The notes under the pieces: model-generated | The model's input: only the letters and a program-made list of their open reading frames with translations | What the model was told of the DNA's origin: nothing | Database searches by the model: none | Shown here: positions 10,454-19,174 of the stretch, piece by piece | Numbering within the stretch: position 1 is the stretch's first letter | How the letters are laid out: each line of letters opens with the position of its first letter | Program-made: the position numbers and the translations under genes | Source: Myxococcales bacterium 68-20 | GTDB taxonomy: Bacteria > Myxococcota_A > Polyangia > Polyangiales > Polyangiaceae | Assembly: GCA_001899635.1 (NCBI GenBank) | Contig: MKVQ01000027.1 | Location: 62,001 to 126,000, forward strand | Direction: 5' to 3' | Length of the DNA stretch: 64,000 nucleotides

Positions 10454-11401
10454 ATGGACGAATCCGTCGCAGCACTCGAGTCGTACCTCTTCTACCGCGA
10501 GCGACGGCCAAGGCTCGAGCCGCCGGATGGCCGGGGCGTCGGTCGTGCCGTGCAGATCGAGGCGAAGGACGGTTACTCACTGGCGGCCTCCGTCTTCGAT
10601 CCTCCCGCGGGGGCACGATCGGAGCGCCCCGTGGTCATCGCCTCGGCGACCGGCGTCCGGCAGCGGTACTACGCTGCATTCGCGGCGTGGCTCGCGGCAC
10701 GGGGAACGCGCGTCATCACATTCGACTACCGGGGGATCGGCGGCTCGCGTCCTCGGCGGCTGACGCACTTCGACGCGTCGCTCGTCGATTGGGCCGAGCT
10801 CGATCTCGCCGGCGTCCTCGAATGGGCCGCCCGCGAGCACGGGGACGGACAGACCTCCGTCATCGGCCACAGCGTCGGGGGACAGCTCCTCGGTCTCGTG
10901 CCGAGCCCCGCCTCGATTCGATCGGTCGTCATGGTCGGCTCGCAGAGCGGCGACTACCGCCTCTGGCCCGGCATCACCGAGCGCGCGCTGTACGGCGCTC
11001 TCTGGTACGCGGTGGTCCCCGGAGTCGCTTCGACGCTCGGCTACCTCCCCGGCTCGCTCGGTATCGGCGAAGACCTCCCCGGCGGCGTGGCGCGCGAATG
11101 GGCGGAGTGGTGTCGAACCCCCGGCTACATGGTCGGCGGCGACAACCATGCGCGCCGCGCGCTGTACAAGCGTCTCGAAGCGCCGATCCTCGCGTTCGGC
11201 TTCGACGACGACGGCTACGCGCCGCCGGCCGCGGTCAGCGCGCTGCTCTCGCTCTACGAGAACGCGCCGATCGAACGACGCCAGCTCTCGCGCCAGGAGG
11301 CGAAGGTCGGCCACTTCGGGTTCTTCCGCGAGCGGTTCCGTTCTTCGCTTTGGCTCGAAGCAGCCGCGTTCCTCGAAAGGCACGCGCGCCCGGTCGATTG
11401 A
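10454..11401 (+). CDS. Alpha/beta hydrolase, COG4757-like
   Basis: A 315-residue cytoplasmic hydrolase starting at ATG 10454 with AAAGAGGA just upstream. Longer in-frame starts exist to 10277 but would translate the operator region. VVIASATGVRQRYYAAFA and ITFDYRGIGGSRP are typical of the COG4757 group of predicted hydrolases. The nucleophile elbow is GHSVGGQ with Ser140. An Asp (FDDDGYAP) and a His (KVGHFGFF) near the C-terminus complete the likely triad. The substrate is unknown; relatives are annotated as esterases or serine aminopeptidase-like. A TetR-type gene follows on the same strand, suggesting an inducible two-gene unit responding to an ester or lipid-like ligand. Confidence 0.8.
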   Translation: MDESVAALESYLFYRERRPRLEPPDGRGVGRAVQIEAKDGYSLAASVFDPPAGARSERPVVIASATGVRQRYYAAFAAWLAARGTRVITFDYRGIGGSRPRRLTHFDASLVDWAELDLAGVLEWAAREHGDGQTSVIGHSVGGQLLGLVPSPASIRSVVMVGSQSGDYRLWPGITERALYGALWYAVVPGVASTLGYLPGSLGIGEDLPGGVAREWAEWCRTPGYMVGGDNHARRALYKRLEAPILAFGFDDDGYAPPAAVSALLSLYENAPIERRQLSRQEAKVGHFGFFRERFRSSLWLEAAAFLERHARPVD

Positions 11402-11440
11402 GTCCAGCAAGCAAAGCCGGTTGACGACGCGAGTCAGCGC

Positions 11441-12091
11441 GTGGTCCCTTGTAGCGTGGTTGGGACCACGAAGGGCCGACGACCGAAGAAGCAGAGTTAC
11501 CACCATGGAGACCTTGCGCGTGCGCTCGTCGGTGCCGCGCTCGAGCTGATCGAGACGCGTGGCCCCGAGGCGTTCACCCTCCGGGAAGCCGCGGCTTCCG
11601 TGGGCGTGACGCACGGCGCGGCCTACCGACACTTCGAGGACAAGACGGCGCTCCTCGCGGCGGTCTCGCAGGAGGGCTATCGCGTGCTCGCGGCTCGCCT
11701 CGGCGACGTCGCGAGCAAGACGAAGGGCAGCTCGCACGAACGCGTCCGCGCGCTCGCGGCCGCGTACCTCGACTTCGCGCTCGAGCATCCGGCCCAGTAC
11801 CGCGTGATGTGGGGCCCGCGCCTCAACGAGGACGGACGGTTTCCGTCGCTCGAAGCCGCGATCCAGGACGCGTTCGACGTGGTCGTCGGCGTGATGAAAC
11901 GAGGACAGGACGAGGGCGTCTTCCGCAAGCAGCCGGAGGCGAGAGAGCTCGCGATCGGCATGTGGGTCACCGCTCACGGCTATGTCGAGCTCGTCGCGAG
12001 GCGCCGGATCAAGGTGAAGTCCCGACGCGTCGCCGTCGAGTACTTCGAGACGCTCTTCGAGCCGTTCCTCGACGGGCTCGAGCGTCGCTGA
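11441..12091 (+). CDS. TetR/AcrR family transcriptional regulator
   Basis: A protein of up to 216 residues. The N-terminal helix-turn-helix (about residues 25-72) reads LREAAASVGVTHGAAYRHF with a preceding YHHGDLARALVGAALELI, the usual TetR DNA-binding domain. The C-terminal ligand domain resembles the WHG/TetR_C_33 type (ALEHPAQYRVMWGP). The start is uncertain: GTG 11441 or in-frame GTG 11456, five residues later; neither has a good ribosome binding site. It follows the hydrolase gene by 39 bp and probably represses that gene through the paired inverted sites at 10384-10436. The effector is unknown. Confidence 0.85.
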   Translation: MVPCSVVGTTKGRRPKKQSYHHGDLARALVGAALELIETRGPEAFTLREAAASVGVTHGAAYRHFEDKTALLAAVSQEGYRVLAARLGDVASKTKGSSHERVRALAAAYLDFALEHPAQYRVMWGPRLNEDGRFPSLEAAIQDAFDVVVGVMKRGQDEGVFRKQPEARELAIGMWVTAHGYVELVARRRIKVKSRRVAVEYFETLFEPFLDGLERR

Positions 12092-12372
12092 AGCGCGGGC
12101 GCGATAGCGGCTGACCGCCCCCGAGGAGCTCGAAGACGGCGGCGCTCCGAACGGGTCGGCTCTGCTCGATGTGTGAACGAGCATCGGCGCCGAGTGACGA
12201 GCGCGTGGCACCTCGATCGGTGCCGAATGTCCCGAGGAGAATGGTTCCGTAGCGCGAGATCCCGCGACCGACCGTCGCGTCGTGTCACGGCGATCGTTCG
12301 ATCGTGGCCTTCTCGGCAGGTGGCCCACAAGGTGCTGCGCGCGCCATCGAAACCTCGAACAGGAGGCCACCG

Positions 12373-12627
12373 ATGATGTCGAAGACTGCCTGGGTTGGAT
12401 CGCTCGCAGCTGCGCTTCTCGCGAGCGGCTGCGCAGTTTCGGGCCCGTCACTCTTCCCGGGGTTCTGGGTCTTCCTCGACGCCCCCGAGGACTCCGAGTG
12501 CGCCGGGGACTGCCCGGAGGCCACGGTGGCGTCTCCCACCGCCGAAGAGCAGCAAGCGGAAGCGGAAGCGGAAGTCGAACCGGAAGCCGAGTCGGCCCCT
12601 CCCCCACCGAGCGAGCTCCTGCAGTAA
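12373..12627 (+). CDS. Small lipoprotein, 84 residues
   Basis: A short gene with a strong AGGAGG six bases before ATG 12373 (a second ATG follows at once). The N-terminus is a lipoprotein signal with lipobox LLASGC. The mature part is small: a Phe/Trp/Cys-containing segment (SLFPGFWVFLDAP), two Cys spaced CAGDC, then an Ala/Glu alternating stretch and a Pro-rich end. It may be a structural or spacer lipoprotein of the envelope. I do not recognise a family. The 281 bp before it hold no convincing gene. Confidence 0.6.
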   Translation: MMSKTAWVGSLAAALLASGCAVSGPSLFPGFWVFLDAPEDSECAGDCPEATVASPTAEEQQAEAEAEVEPEAESAPPPPSELLQ

Positions 12628-12700
12628 TCGACGTTCGCTAGCTCGACACACGAGCCTGCGAGCAGGCGGAGTACCGGTTGCTGCTACCGTCACGCACGAC

Positions 12701-13633
12701 GTGCGGAGGCGTCCAGAACGAATCGTCCACGCGGATTGGAGCGTGGCTGCCGACAAGCGCTGGGCGGCGCACGCCGATCTTCGGGCCGACGGCAGATACG
12801 AGGTCGATCGTCCGGAGCCGATCACACCAGCAGCGCTGCTCTCGATGATGAGCAACGGGGCGGCGTTGGTGGGCTTCGACTTCCCGATCGGCGTCCCCGC
12901 TGCCTACGCGGCTCGAGCCGGCGTGCGCTCGTTCAACGAGCTCTTGGCCTTGCTGGGGAACGGCGCGTGGTCGTCCTTCTTCGACGTCGCGCGTACGAGA
13001 GCCGAGATCTCGCTCCAGCGGCCGTTCTATCCGAGCGCCGCTGGAGGAACGAAGCGCGAGCACCTCCTCGAGGCTCTCGGCCTCCGCTCGGCGAACGAGC
13101 TCTTTCGCCGTTGCGACATCGCCAAGGGACGCCGAGCCTGTCCGCTGTTCTGGACGCTCGGCGGAAACCAGGTCGGCAAGGCCGCTCTCTCCGGTTGGCG
13201 CGAGGTCCTTCAGCCCGCCCGCGCCTCGGGCGTCGCCGACCTCTGGCCGTTCGACGGCACGCTCGACGAATTGCTCGCGCGCGGGCGGACGGTCATCGTC
13301 GAGACGTATCCGGGAGACGTCTACTCGTACGTGGGCGCGAGCTTGCCGAAGACGCCGAGCGGGTACGGCAAGCGCTCGCAGGCATCGCGGGCTGCGAGCG
13401 CGCGAGGCATCGCGGAGTGGGCACGACGCGCGGACATCGAGCTTTCGGCGGAGCTCGACCGCGAGCTCCGCGACGGCTTCGGCAGCTCGAAGAGCGGGGA
13501 GGATCGCTTCGACGCCTTCGTGGGCCTGCTCGGGATGTGCGCCGTCGTGCAGGGGGCCCGTGAGGTCGGGGCTCCCGCGAGTGACGACGTTCGCGAGATC
13601 GAGGGCTGGATCCTCGGACGTGCTGCCAGCTGA
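12701..13633 (+). CDS. DUF429-like predicted nuclease-fold protein
   Basis: A 310-residue protein read from GTG 12701, the best start after the upstream stop. The acidic positions expected for DUF429 (an RNase H-like fold) are present: VHADWSV at the N-terminus, LVGFDFPIGVP, VIVETYPGDVY and SGEDRFDAFVGLLGM near the end. In the fold these Asp/Glu residues would form a metal site. DUF429 proteins have no established activity. The gene lies 73 bp after the small lipoprotein gene and has no evident partner. Assignment rests on motif order and spacing and was not tested by search. Confidence 0.6.
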   Translation: MRRRPERIVHADWSVAADKRWAAHADLRADGRYEVDRPEPITPAALLSMMSNGAALVGFDFPIGVPAAYAARAGVRSFNELLALLGNGAWSSFFDVARTRAEISLQRPFYPSAAGGTKREHLLEALGLRSANELFRRCDIAKGRRACPLFWTLGGNQVGKAALSGWREVLQPARASGVADLWPFDGTLDELLARGRTVIVETYPGDVYSYVGASLPKTPSGYGKRSQASRAASARGIAEWARRADIELSAELDRELRDGFGSSKSGEDRFDAFVGLLGMCAVVQGAREVGAPASDDVREIEGWILGRAAS

Positions 13634-13814
13634 GCTCGACGGTCGAGGCCGCCTGGCCTCGCACGAGCTCAGCCGCTGTACCCGCGCCGCGCCCGAAGCG
13701 CGTTCCTCATTAGCTGAAGAATGGACCGAGCCCCGCTCATGATGGTTCGCGGAGACACGCTCCAGCTTCCGCCGCTCCCCATTTGGCGCTCGAATCGCCT
13801 ACGCTCTGGCGGGC

Positions 13815-14849
13815 ATGCGGAGGGCGGCCTTCGTCGCGACTGCCGTCGTCCTCGTCGTTTCGGGAAAGGCCCGCGCCGAGACGCGGTCGCTTCACATCGA
13901 GTACCGGGCAGCGCCGTCATGCCCGGACGAGCACCGCTTCGTCGAGCTCGCACGTGACCGGGTGCGCGAGTGGCCCACCATCGCGGAGCATGGCGACCTG
14001 ATCGCGCGCGTGCGAACAGAGAAGGAGGACGCGGCCTTCGTCGGTCGCATGTCGCTCGAGGACGCGGCGGGTCGGTCGCTCGGCGCGCGCGAGATCCAGG
14101 AGGCGGACTGCGAGGATGTCGTCCGCGCGCTGGCGCTCTTTCTCGCCGTCGCGCTCGAGGCCGACGCCGAATCGCACGCACGATCCCAGACGAGCACGCC
14201 GGTCGAGCCCCCCTCGGCGGCGACGGCGTTGCCTCCGCCGGCGGGCGCGCCGGTGGATATGCCAGCGCCGATGCCGCCTCCCCCGCCACCACGAGACGCC
14301 AGCGTCATGACGTGGCAGGCCTTCGCGAGAGTGCACGGAATGACGGGTCGCATGCCGGACCCGATGCCGGGCGCAGCCCTCGGCATCGAGCTCGGATCGA
14401 GGCGAGCCGCAGCGGCGCTTCGGCCGTTCGGCAGCTTGGGGATCGATGCCGCGCCGAACACGACCCGTCGCGAGGGGCGCGGTCGCGTCGAGCTGGGCTG
14501 GGGAACGCTCTTCGGGCGCGCGTGCCTGGGCTTCGACCTCCGTGCGCGGGCGCATCGCCAAGACGATGCCCTGTTCGAACCATGGGCGTGCGTGCGCGCG
14601 GAGGGCGGGCGCCTGCAAGCCGCTTCACGCGGGTACGTGACGAATCGCTCGGAGACCCTCGCCTGGTACGCGGTGGGGCCGGAGACGGGCCTCTCGGTCA
14701 GACTGAGTCAGGTCGTGAGCGCCTCTGTCTTCGCCCACGCGATGTTCCCGCTCGTGAGACACGAGCTCGTGCTCCACGAAGCTCCACTGTTTCGAGCGCC
14801 ATGGATTGCAGGCGAAGCCGGGCTCGAGATGAAAGTTCGGATTTGGTGA
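13815..14849 (+). CDS. Exported protein upstream of the sigma-factor operon, unknown function
   Basis: A 344-residue protein with a signal peptide (MRRAAFVATAVVLVVSGKARA). The N-terminal half (about 22-120) contains paired Cys and ends in an Ala-rich helix (ALALFLAVALEA). A Pro-rich linker follows (about 130-165, including PPPPPP), then a C-terminal part of alternating beta-type segments (GLSVRLSQVVSASVFAHAM and similar), which could be an outer-membrane or periplasmic barrel-like domain. I do not recognise a named family. Its last codons and the 24 bp after its stop recur 433 bp downstream at about 70% identity, showing that this gene once had a second copy next to the sigma-factor gene. Confidence 0.6.
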   Translation: MRRAAFVATAVVLVVSGKARAETRSLHIEYRAAPSCPDEHRFVELARDRVREWPTIAEHGDLIARVRTEKEDAAFVGRMSLEDAAGRSLGAREIQEADCEDVVRALALFLAVALEADAESHARSQTSTPVEPPSAATALPPPAGAPVDMPAPMPPPPPPRDASVMTWQAFARVHGMTGRMPDPMPGAALGIELGSRRAAAALRPFGSLGIDAAPNTTRREGRGRVELGWGTLFGRACLGFDLRARAHRQDDALFEPWACVRAEGGRLQAASRGYVTNRSETLAWYAVGPETGLSVRLSQVVSASVFAHAMFPLVRHELVLHEAPLFRAPWIAGEAGLEMKVRIW

Positions 14850-14873
14850 TCGACGCAGGCGCGAGCGGGAACG
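14801..14873 (+). repeat. direct repeat copy 1: 3' end of exported-protein gene
   Basis: This 73-bp block, covering the last 16 codons, stop and 24 bp beyond, aligns without gaps to 15234-15306 with 51 identical positions. It marks one boundary of an old duplication. Confidence 0.6.
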
Positions 14874-14971
14874 AATCACCGGGATGGACGAGCGCAGTCC
14901 GTCCCGTTCCGTCGAGTCAGCCAGGCGCGTCCTCTCGTCGGCGTTCCATGGTTCGCGCGCGAAGCAATGTG

Positions 14972-15124
14972 ATGACCGAGCTCGCCCCCGTTCTCCTGCG
15001 CGCGTTCGCTGCCGCGCGTGCCGACCGCCCCCGCTCGGGCGACGGCAAGGCGCGCATGCTCGCCGCGCTCGGGCTCGCGAGCGCCCCCGATTGGACATCG
15101 GCGAGCGCTTCGGTGCTGGCGTGA
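14972..15124 (+). pseudogene. Truncated duplicate of the anti-sigma-like gene at 15897
   Basis: An ORF of 50 codons starting at ATG 14972. It begins MTELAPVLLRAFAAARADRP, which matches the start of the downstream membrane protein, MSELDPLLGRAFSAARAERP; 'GKARMLAALGLASAP' also matches 'GKARTLAALGLAGSP'. Similarity ends after about 40 residues and the frame closes, before any membrane helix. It is therefore a decayed or truncated paralogue, with the sigma-factor gene that should precede it deleted. It might still be translated as a short peptide. Confidence 0.6.
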
Positions 15125-15139
15125 CTCGCGAAGGCCGGC

Positions 15140-15170
15140 GGTGGGTCGGCTCCGCCATCGGAGCCCCACC
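15140..15170 (+). terminator. strong stem-loop before the sigma-factor gene
   Basis: GGCTCCG and CGGAGCC pair perfectly around a CCAT loop, and GGTGG/CCACC extend the stem across a 3-nt bulge. It lies 15 bp after the truncated gene. It has no U-tract, so it may be a weak terminator or a boundary element. Confidence 0.35.
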
Positions 15171-15233
15171 AGCCCACCTTCTCCGCATCCCGCCACCAGC
15201 GTGGCAGAGCATGAGCTCTGCCGTTCGGACGGC

Positions 15234-15306
15234 TTGGATTCTCGCAGCATCCGGGGTCGAATCGAGGGTTCAGATTTTGTGATCGGCGCGCGCTTGGGCG
15301 GGAACG
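15234..15306 (+). repeat. direct repeat copy 2: relic of exported-protein gene end
   Basis: Pairs with 14801-14873 (51 of 73 positions). It ends in the equivalent stop codon (TGA at 15280-15282, after RVQIL, where the intact gene ends KVRIW), then leads to the sigma-factor gene. The rest of the second gene copy is lost. Confidence 0.6.
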
Positions 15307-15336
15307 TGTCTCCGAGGGATACGAACGCATCGAGCC

Positions 15337-15900
15337 ATGACGGTCAGTGTCAGCCGAGCACTCCCAATGGTGGGCGTCGCCGTCGTCGCCCGTGAAGAGC
15401 GACTGCGGCGCGCGGTGGACGAACACTATTTGTTCGTCTGGCGTGCGCTCCGGCGTCTCGGCGTCCCCGCCGGCGAAGCCGACGACGTGGCGCAGGAGGT
15501 CTTCCTCCTCTTCTCCCGCAAGCTCGACGAGATCGAGCCTCGGGTCGAGCGAGCCTTCTTGTTCCGCAGCGCGACGTACCTCGCGATGCACGCGCAGCGG
15601 AAGTTCCGGCGACGCCGGACGCTCGAAGAGAGCGCCGCGATGCTCGAGACGGAGGACATGCACCCGAGCGCGGAGGAAGACGCCGAGCGGCAGGAAGAGC
15701 TCGCGCTGCTCGACAGCCTCCTCGAGAAGCTGTCCGAGGAGCTCCGCACCGTCGTCATTCTCTGCGACCTCGAAGAAATGACCATGCCCGAGGCCGCTGA
15801 GATCCTCGGGGTCCCCACCGGCACCGTCGCGTCGCGACTTCGCCGCGCGCGTGCAGACCTCTCGGCCGCCATGTCTCGACACAAAAGGACGCAGCGATGA
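15337..15900 (+). CDS. ECF-type RNA polymerase sigma factor
   Basis: A 187-residue sigma-70 family protein. Region 2 is HYLFVWRALRRLGVPAGEADDVAQEVFL, the usual ECF sigma-2 helix set with D-D-x-x-Q-E. Region 4 is LSEELRTVVILCDLEEMTMPEAAEILGV followed by PTGTVASRLRRAR, the recognition helix-turn-helix. No C-terminal extension is present. Its stop overlaps the start of the next gene (ATGA), and that gene encodes a membrane protein in the usual place of an anti-sigma factor. Downstream lies a long set of exported proteins likely to be its regulon. Start ATG 15337 is used; the first 18 residues precede the conserved part, so an internal start is possible. Confidence 0.9.
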   Translation: MTVSVSRALPMVGVAVVAREERLRRAVDEHYLFVWRALRRLGVPAGEADDVAQEVFLLFSRKLDEIEPRVERAFLFRSATYLAMHAQRKFRRRRTLEESAAMLETEDMHPSAEEDAERQEELALLDSLLEKLSEELRTVVILCDLEEMTMPEAAEILGVPTGTVASRLRRARADLSAAMSRHKRTQR

Positions 15901-16703
15901 GCGAGCTGGATCCACTGCTGGGACGAGCGTTCTCGGCCGCACGAGCAGAACGACCGCGTTCGCTGGTCGAAGGAAAGGCGCGCACGCTTGCCGCGCTCGG
16001 CCTCGCGGGATCGCCCGCACACGGGTCGTCGCCCAGCGCGTCCGCATCAGCCCCCGAGAGCACGACACGGCTCGTGAGTTGGTCCTGGTGGTCGATCGTG
16101 TTCACGCTGCTCGCGACGGGCGCCGCGTCGACGGGCTGGTCCGCCGAAGCGCCCGCACCGGCTCCGTCCGTCCCGAGCGCTCCGGTCACGATCGCAAGAG
16201 ACGCTCCGATCGCTCCACAAGGCGAAGGGACGATCGAAGCGGCGGCGGCTCCCACGTTCTCGGTCGACGACCTCCCGAACGTTGTCGCGGTCGCTGCCCG
16301 GCGTCCCACCGCGGCCGCGTCGAGCACGACGTGCGCGACCTGCAACGCGGGCTCCGTCGAGGCGGCGCACCGAGCGCCGGTGGCAGCGCCCGCCGCGTCC
16401 TCTTCGCTCCGCGACGAGATCGAAGCGATCGAGCGCGCGTCTCGTGCCCTCTCTCAGCGCCAGTGCACGCTGGCCGGGCTGCACCTCGCGGACTATCGCG
16501 CGAAGTTCCCGGCCGGCCGCCTGCAACGCGAGGCCGACGTCGTCGAGATCGAGATCATCGGACGCTCCGGCCACTCCGATCGCGCCCGCGCCGCCGCGCG
16601 TCGCTTCGTCGAGCGCTTCCCCGATAGCCCCTACGCACTGCGCCTCGCGCCGTGGCTGAATGACGACGGAGTCGTCGTGAAGTGCACCGATGCGACGCGG
16701 TGA
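15897..16703 (+). CDS. Membrane-anchored anti-sigma-like protein
   Basis: A 268-residue protein starting within the sigma-factor stop (4-bp overlap). The N-terminal 60 residues are cytoplasmic (MSELDPLLGRAFSAARAERP, with GKARTLAALGL). One transmembrane helix follows (about 60-82, SWSWWSIVFTLLATGAAS), then an Ala/Pro-rich periplasmic linker with a CATC pair. The C-terminal domain (about 165-268) looks like a helical TPR/YbgF-type repeat (FPAGRLQREADVVEIE, then FVERFPDSPYALRL). This topology fits an anti-sigma factor or co-sensor, but no zinc HxxxCxxC motif is present, so direct sigma binding is inferred from position. A truncated duplicate lies at 14972. Confidence 0.65.
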   Translation: MSELDPLLGRAFSAARAERPRSLVEGKARTLAALGLAGSPAHGSSPSASASAPESTTRLVSWSWWSIVFTLLATGAASTGWSAEAPAPAPSVPSAPVTIARDAPIAPQGEGTIEAAAAPTFSVDDLPNVVAVAARRPTAAASSTTCATCNAGSVEAAHRAPVAAPAASSSLRDEIEAIERASRALSQRQCTLAGLHLADYRAKFPAGRLQREADVVEIEIIGRSGHSDRARAAARRFVERFPDSPYALRLAPWLNDDGVVVKCTDATR

Positions 16704-16745
16704 CGATTTTTAGATCGACTTCAACCCGACCGGGAACAAGAAGCG

Positions 16746-17966
16746 ATGTTCGCATCCAAGTCCTCGCGGCGCCCATTGCGCGCAAGCGTTCCGCTCGGGC
16801 TCGTCGGAGCTCTCGTCGTCGTCGTCGCGTGCACCGACCGGCGCACCGATCTCGGGGGCGATCCGACGGCTCCTCCGGCGTTCGTCGATCCAGACGCCGG
16901 CGAGATCACAGACGATGGAAACGATCTCCGGTCGTACTGCCCGTCGGATCGGTGCCCGACCGGCCACACGACCTGCCCGAACTCGCGGTTCCTCTGCGAC
17001 ATCGATCTGCTCACGGATCCGGACAACTGCGGAGAGTGCGGCAACGCCTGCCGGAGCTCGGCCGTCGGCGGAGGCAGCGAGGTGTACGCGTGCGTCGACG
17101 GACGCTGCGTGATGACCTGCGAGGTCAACAACGTGCTCGATTGCGACGGCCTCCCCGACAACGGGTGCGAGACCTCCCCCCTCAGCAACGACCACTGCGG
17201 CGGCTGCGGGAACAAGTGCCCGGCGGACAAGCCCTGCATCGATCGCGGGCTCTGGGACTACGGCTGCGGGTGTCGGCCGGGCGAGCTCTACTGCCCGAAC
17301 CCGTTCTTCCCGCTCCTTCCGTGCGTGGACCCGGAGAACGACGACGACCACTGCAGCGCCTGCAACAACCGATGCCCGCCCGAAGGCGACGGCAGCGAGA
17401 CGCCTCCGCCGAACACGTACTTCGGCTGCCACGACAGTCAGTGCGGAACGCTGAAGTGCAAACCCGGCTTCGCCGACTGCGACACCGTCCGCGACAACGG
17501 CTGCGAGGTGCCCCTCCTCGACAACGACAACTGCGGCGCGTGCGGGAACAAGTGCCAGGACGGGCAGCGGTGCGCCATCGGCCGGACCGGGATGCCGCAG
17601 TGCATGTGCCCGGAGGGCCAGACCTTCTGCGGGTCGTGCATCGGAGAGACGTGCTTCGGATACTGCGCCGACCTGACCTCTGAAATGTCCGACTGCGGAG
17701 CGTGCGGAATCGGCTGTGCCTATAACGTCCGCAATGCCGTCGAGGCCTGCGTCTACGGCAAGTGCCAGAGGACGTGCGACAGCGGCTGGGGCGACTGCAA
17801 CGGCAACCGCGATGACGGGTGCGAAACCCACATCTCCGCGGACCCGAAGAACTGCGGTGGATGCGGCATCGTCTGCGACGGCATCGCAGGACAGGCGTGT
17901 GTCGATGGTCAGTGCATGGTCGAGCCGTGCGACGTGATCCAGGACGCTGGAGGACCGGCGCGATGA
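16746..17966 (+). CDS. Cys-rich repeat lipoprotein
   Basis: A 406-residue lipoprotein (lipobox about VVVVAC, Cys near residue 29) composed almost entirely of Cys-rich repeats. Recurrent units read D-N-C-G-x-C-G-N-x-C, then a Cys-ending segment, then D-C-D/N...D-N/D-G-C-E. I count about six such units, for example NDHCGGCGNKCPADKPC and DNDNCGACGNKCQDGQRC. Such modules are common in myxobacterial exported proteins and are probably stabilised by disulphides. Automated annotation sometimes calls them tryptophan synthase, which the sequence does not support. It is 42 bp after the anti-sigma-like gene and overlaps the next gene by 4 bp. Likely surface-exposed; role unknown. Confidence 0.75.
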   Translation: MFASKSSRRPLRASVPLGLVGALVVVVACTDRRTDLGGDPTAPPAFVDPDAGEITDDGNDLRSYCPSDRCPTGHTTCPNSRFLCDIDLLTDPDNCGECGNACRSSAVGGGSEVYACVDGRCVMTCEVNNVLDCDGLPDNGCETSPLSNDHCGGCGNKCPADKPCIDRGLWDYGCGCRPGELYCPNPFFPLLPCVDPENDDDHCSACNNRCPPEGDGSETPPPNTYFGCHDSQCGTLKCKPGFADCDTVRDNGCEVPLLDNDNCGACGNKCQDGQRCAIGRTGMPQCMCPEGQTFCGSCIGETCFGYCADLTSEMSDCGACGIGCAYNVRNAVEACVYGKCQRTCDSGWGDCNGNRDDGCETHISADPKNCGGCGIVCDGIAGQACVDGQCMVEPCDVIQDAGGPAR

Positions 17967-19174
17967 AGAAACGATGGCTCCTTGCCATTGCCAGCGCGGC
18001 CATCACTGCCCAGTCGGCGGCGATGCTCACGGCATGTGCAAACGACGGTGGAACGGGTGACGGTTCCTCGGACGACACGAACACGCCCGTGCCCGTGCCG
18101 GTGACCGACGGCGGGCTCGATGCGGGAGACGCCGACGGCTCGGTCTGCACCGAAGACTGCGAGTACTTCCCACACGAGTGCACCGAAGACGCGCTCTGCT
18201 CCGCGGGGCTCTTCAATGTGGAGGCCCCGTCGACCGGGCTCGATCTGCGAACGCACGTCCACGCGCTCGCAGGACGGTCACCGAACGACGTCTGGCTGGC
18301 CGGCGCCGCCGGCGGGGTCGCACGCTTCGACGGCACCTCGTGGAAGCGCTCGGTGACGGGCACCCAGTACTCGCTCTACGGGCTCTGGCTGCTCGAAGGC
18401 GCCGAAGTCGCCTTCGATGATCCGACACGGCTCTACACGCGCGGTCTCGACGCCGGCGCCGACGCCTCGGCGTCCGCGGACGGGTGGTCGTCCTTCGGAA
18501 CAGCGACGCTACCGCCCCAGTGGGGGCAGTCCACGATGCGTGTCGAGGCATCATGGACCTACCCGGGCACGCGTTCGCTCTGGATCGGGACGAGCACTCA
18601 ATTTGGAACCGAGGGCCTCTGGCGAATGCGCTACTCGCCCAGCGACGGTCGCTTCGCGGTTGCTTCGATGAACGCCAACTGCGTCGTCATTCCGTGCAAA
18701 GAGGTCTACGGACTCGATGGGGTCTCCGCTGACGAGGTCTGGGCCGTCGGCCCGAGAGGCGCGGCCTTCCGGGTGACCAACGCCGAGTCCGATACCCCGA
18801 CGCTGACCGGCTTCAACACCCTGACGATGTACGCGCTCCACGGCGTATGGGCGGCGGCTGCCAATGACGTCTGGGCGGTCGGCTCGACCGGCACCGTCCG
18901 TCGTTACCGCGGCGACGCGCGATTCTGGGAGACGTACGACGACCTCCCGACGAAGCAGCACCTCTACGCCATCGCCGGTTCGTCACCCAGCGACATCTGG
19001 GTCGCCGGAGACGAGGGCACGGTCTTTCACTACGACGGCACGGCCTGGAAGCGCGTGAAGGTGGCCGGTCTCGGCGCGAGGCGCCCGCGCCTCGATCGGA
19101 TCTGGATCGCTTCGCCGGGGAAGGTCTGGATCGCCGGGCAGGGCGCGCTCGTCTCGCTCGGAGGAAAACCATGA
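17963..19174 (+). CDS. Beta-propeller-like lipoprotein (first of two)
   Basis: A 403-residue lipoprotein; ATG 17963 overlaps the previous stop (ATGA). The lipobox is LTAC, followed by an Asp/Gly/Pro linker. From about residue 80 on there are repeated blades with the signature S-x-N/S-D-V/I-W-x-A/V-G and F-D/Y-G-T-x-W-K, for example SPNDVWLAGAAGGVARFDG and SPSDIWVAGDEGTVFHYDG. These resemble WD40/Ycf48-type propeller repeats found in many myxobacterial lipoproteins. It probably acts in binding or scaffolding outside the cell. Second of five coupled exported-protein genes. Confidence 0.7.
   Translation: MKKRWLLAIASAAITAQSAAMLTACANDGGTGDGSSDDTNTPVPVPVTDGGLDAGDADGSVCTEDCEYFPHECTEDALCSAGLFNVEAPSTGLDLRTHVHALAGRSPNDVWLAGAAGGVARFDGTSWKRSVTGTQYSLYGLWLLEGAEVAFDDPTRLYTRGLDAGADASASADGWSSFGTATLPPQWGQSTMRVEASWTYPGTRSLWIGTSTQFGTEGLWRMRYSPSDGRFAVASMNANCVVIPCKEVYGLDGVSADEVWAVGPRGAAFRVTNAESDTPTLTGFNTLTMYALHGVWAAAANDVWAVGSTGTVRRYRGDARFWETYDDLPTKQHLYAIAGSSPSDIWVAGDEGTVFHYDGTAWKRVKVAGLGARRPRLDRIWIASPGKVWIAGQGALVSLGGKP

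Noticed and set aside
11455-11470. Inverted repeat CGTGGT-TGGG-ACCACG at the start of the TetR gene
   Set aside because: It could be an operator, but it lies inside the possible coding start, is short and GC-rich, and does not resemble the stronger arms at 10384 and 10428. Chance is likely.
16746-17966. Tryptophan synthase alpha chain
   Set aside because: Proteins of this Cys-rich repeat type are sometimes labelled so in databases, but there is no TIM-barrel motif. The protein is a lipoprotein made of disulphide-type repeats.
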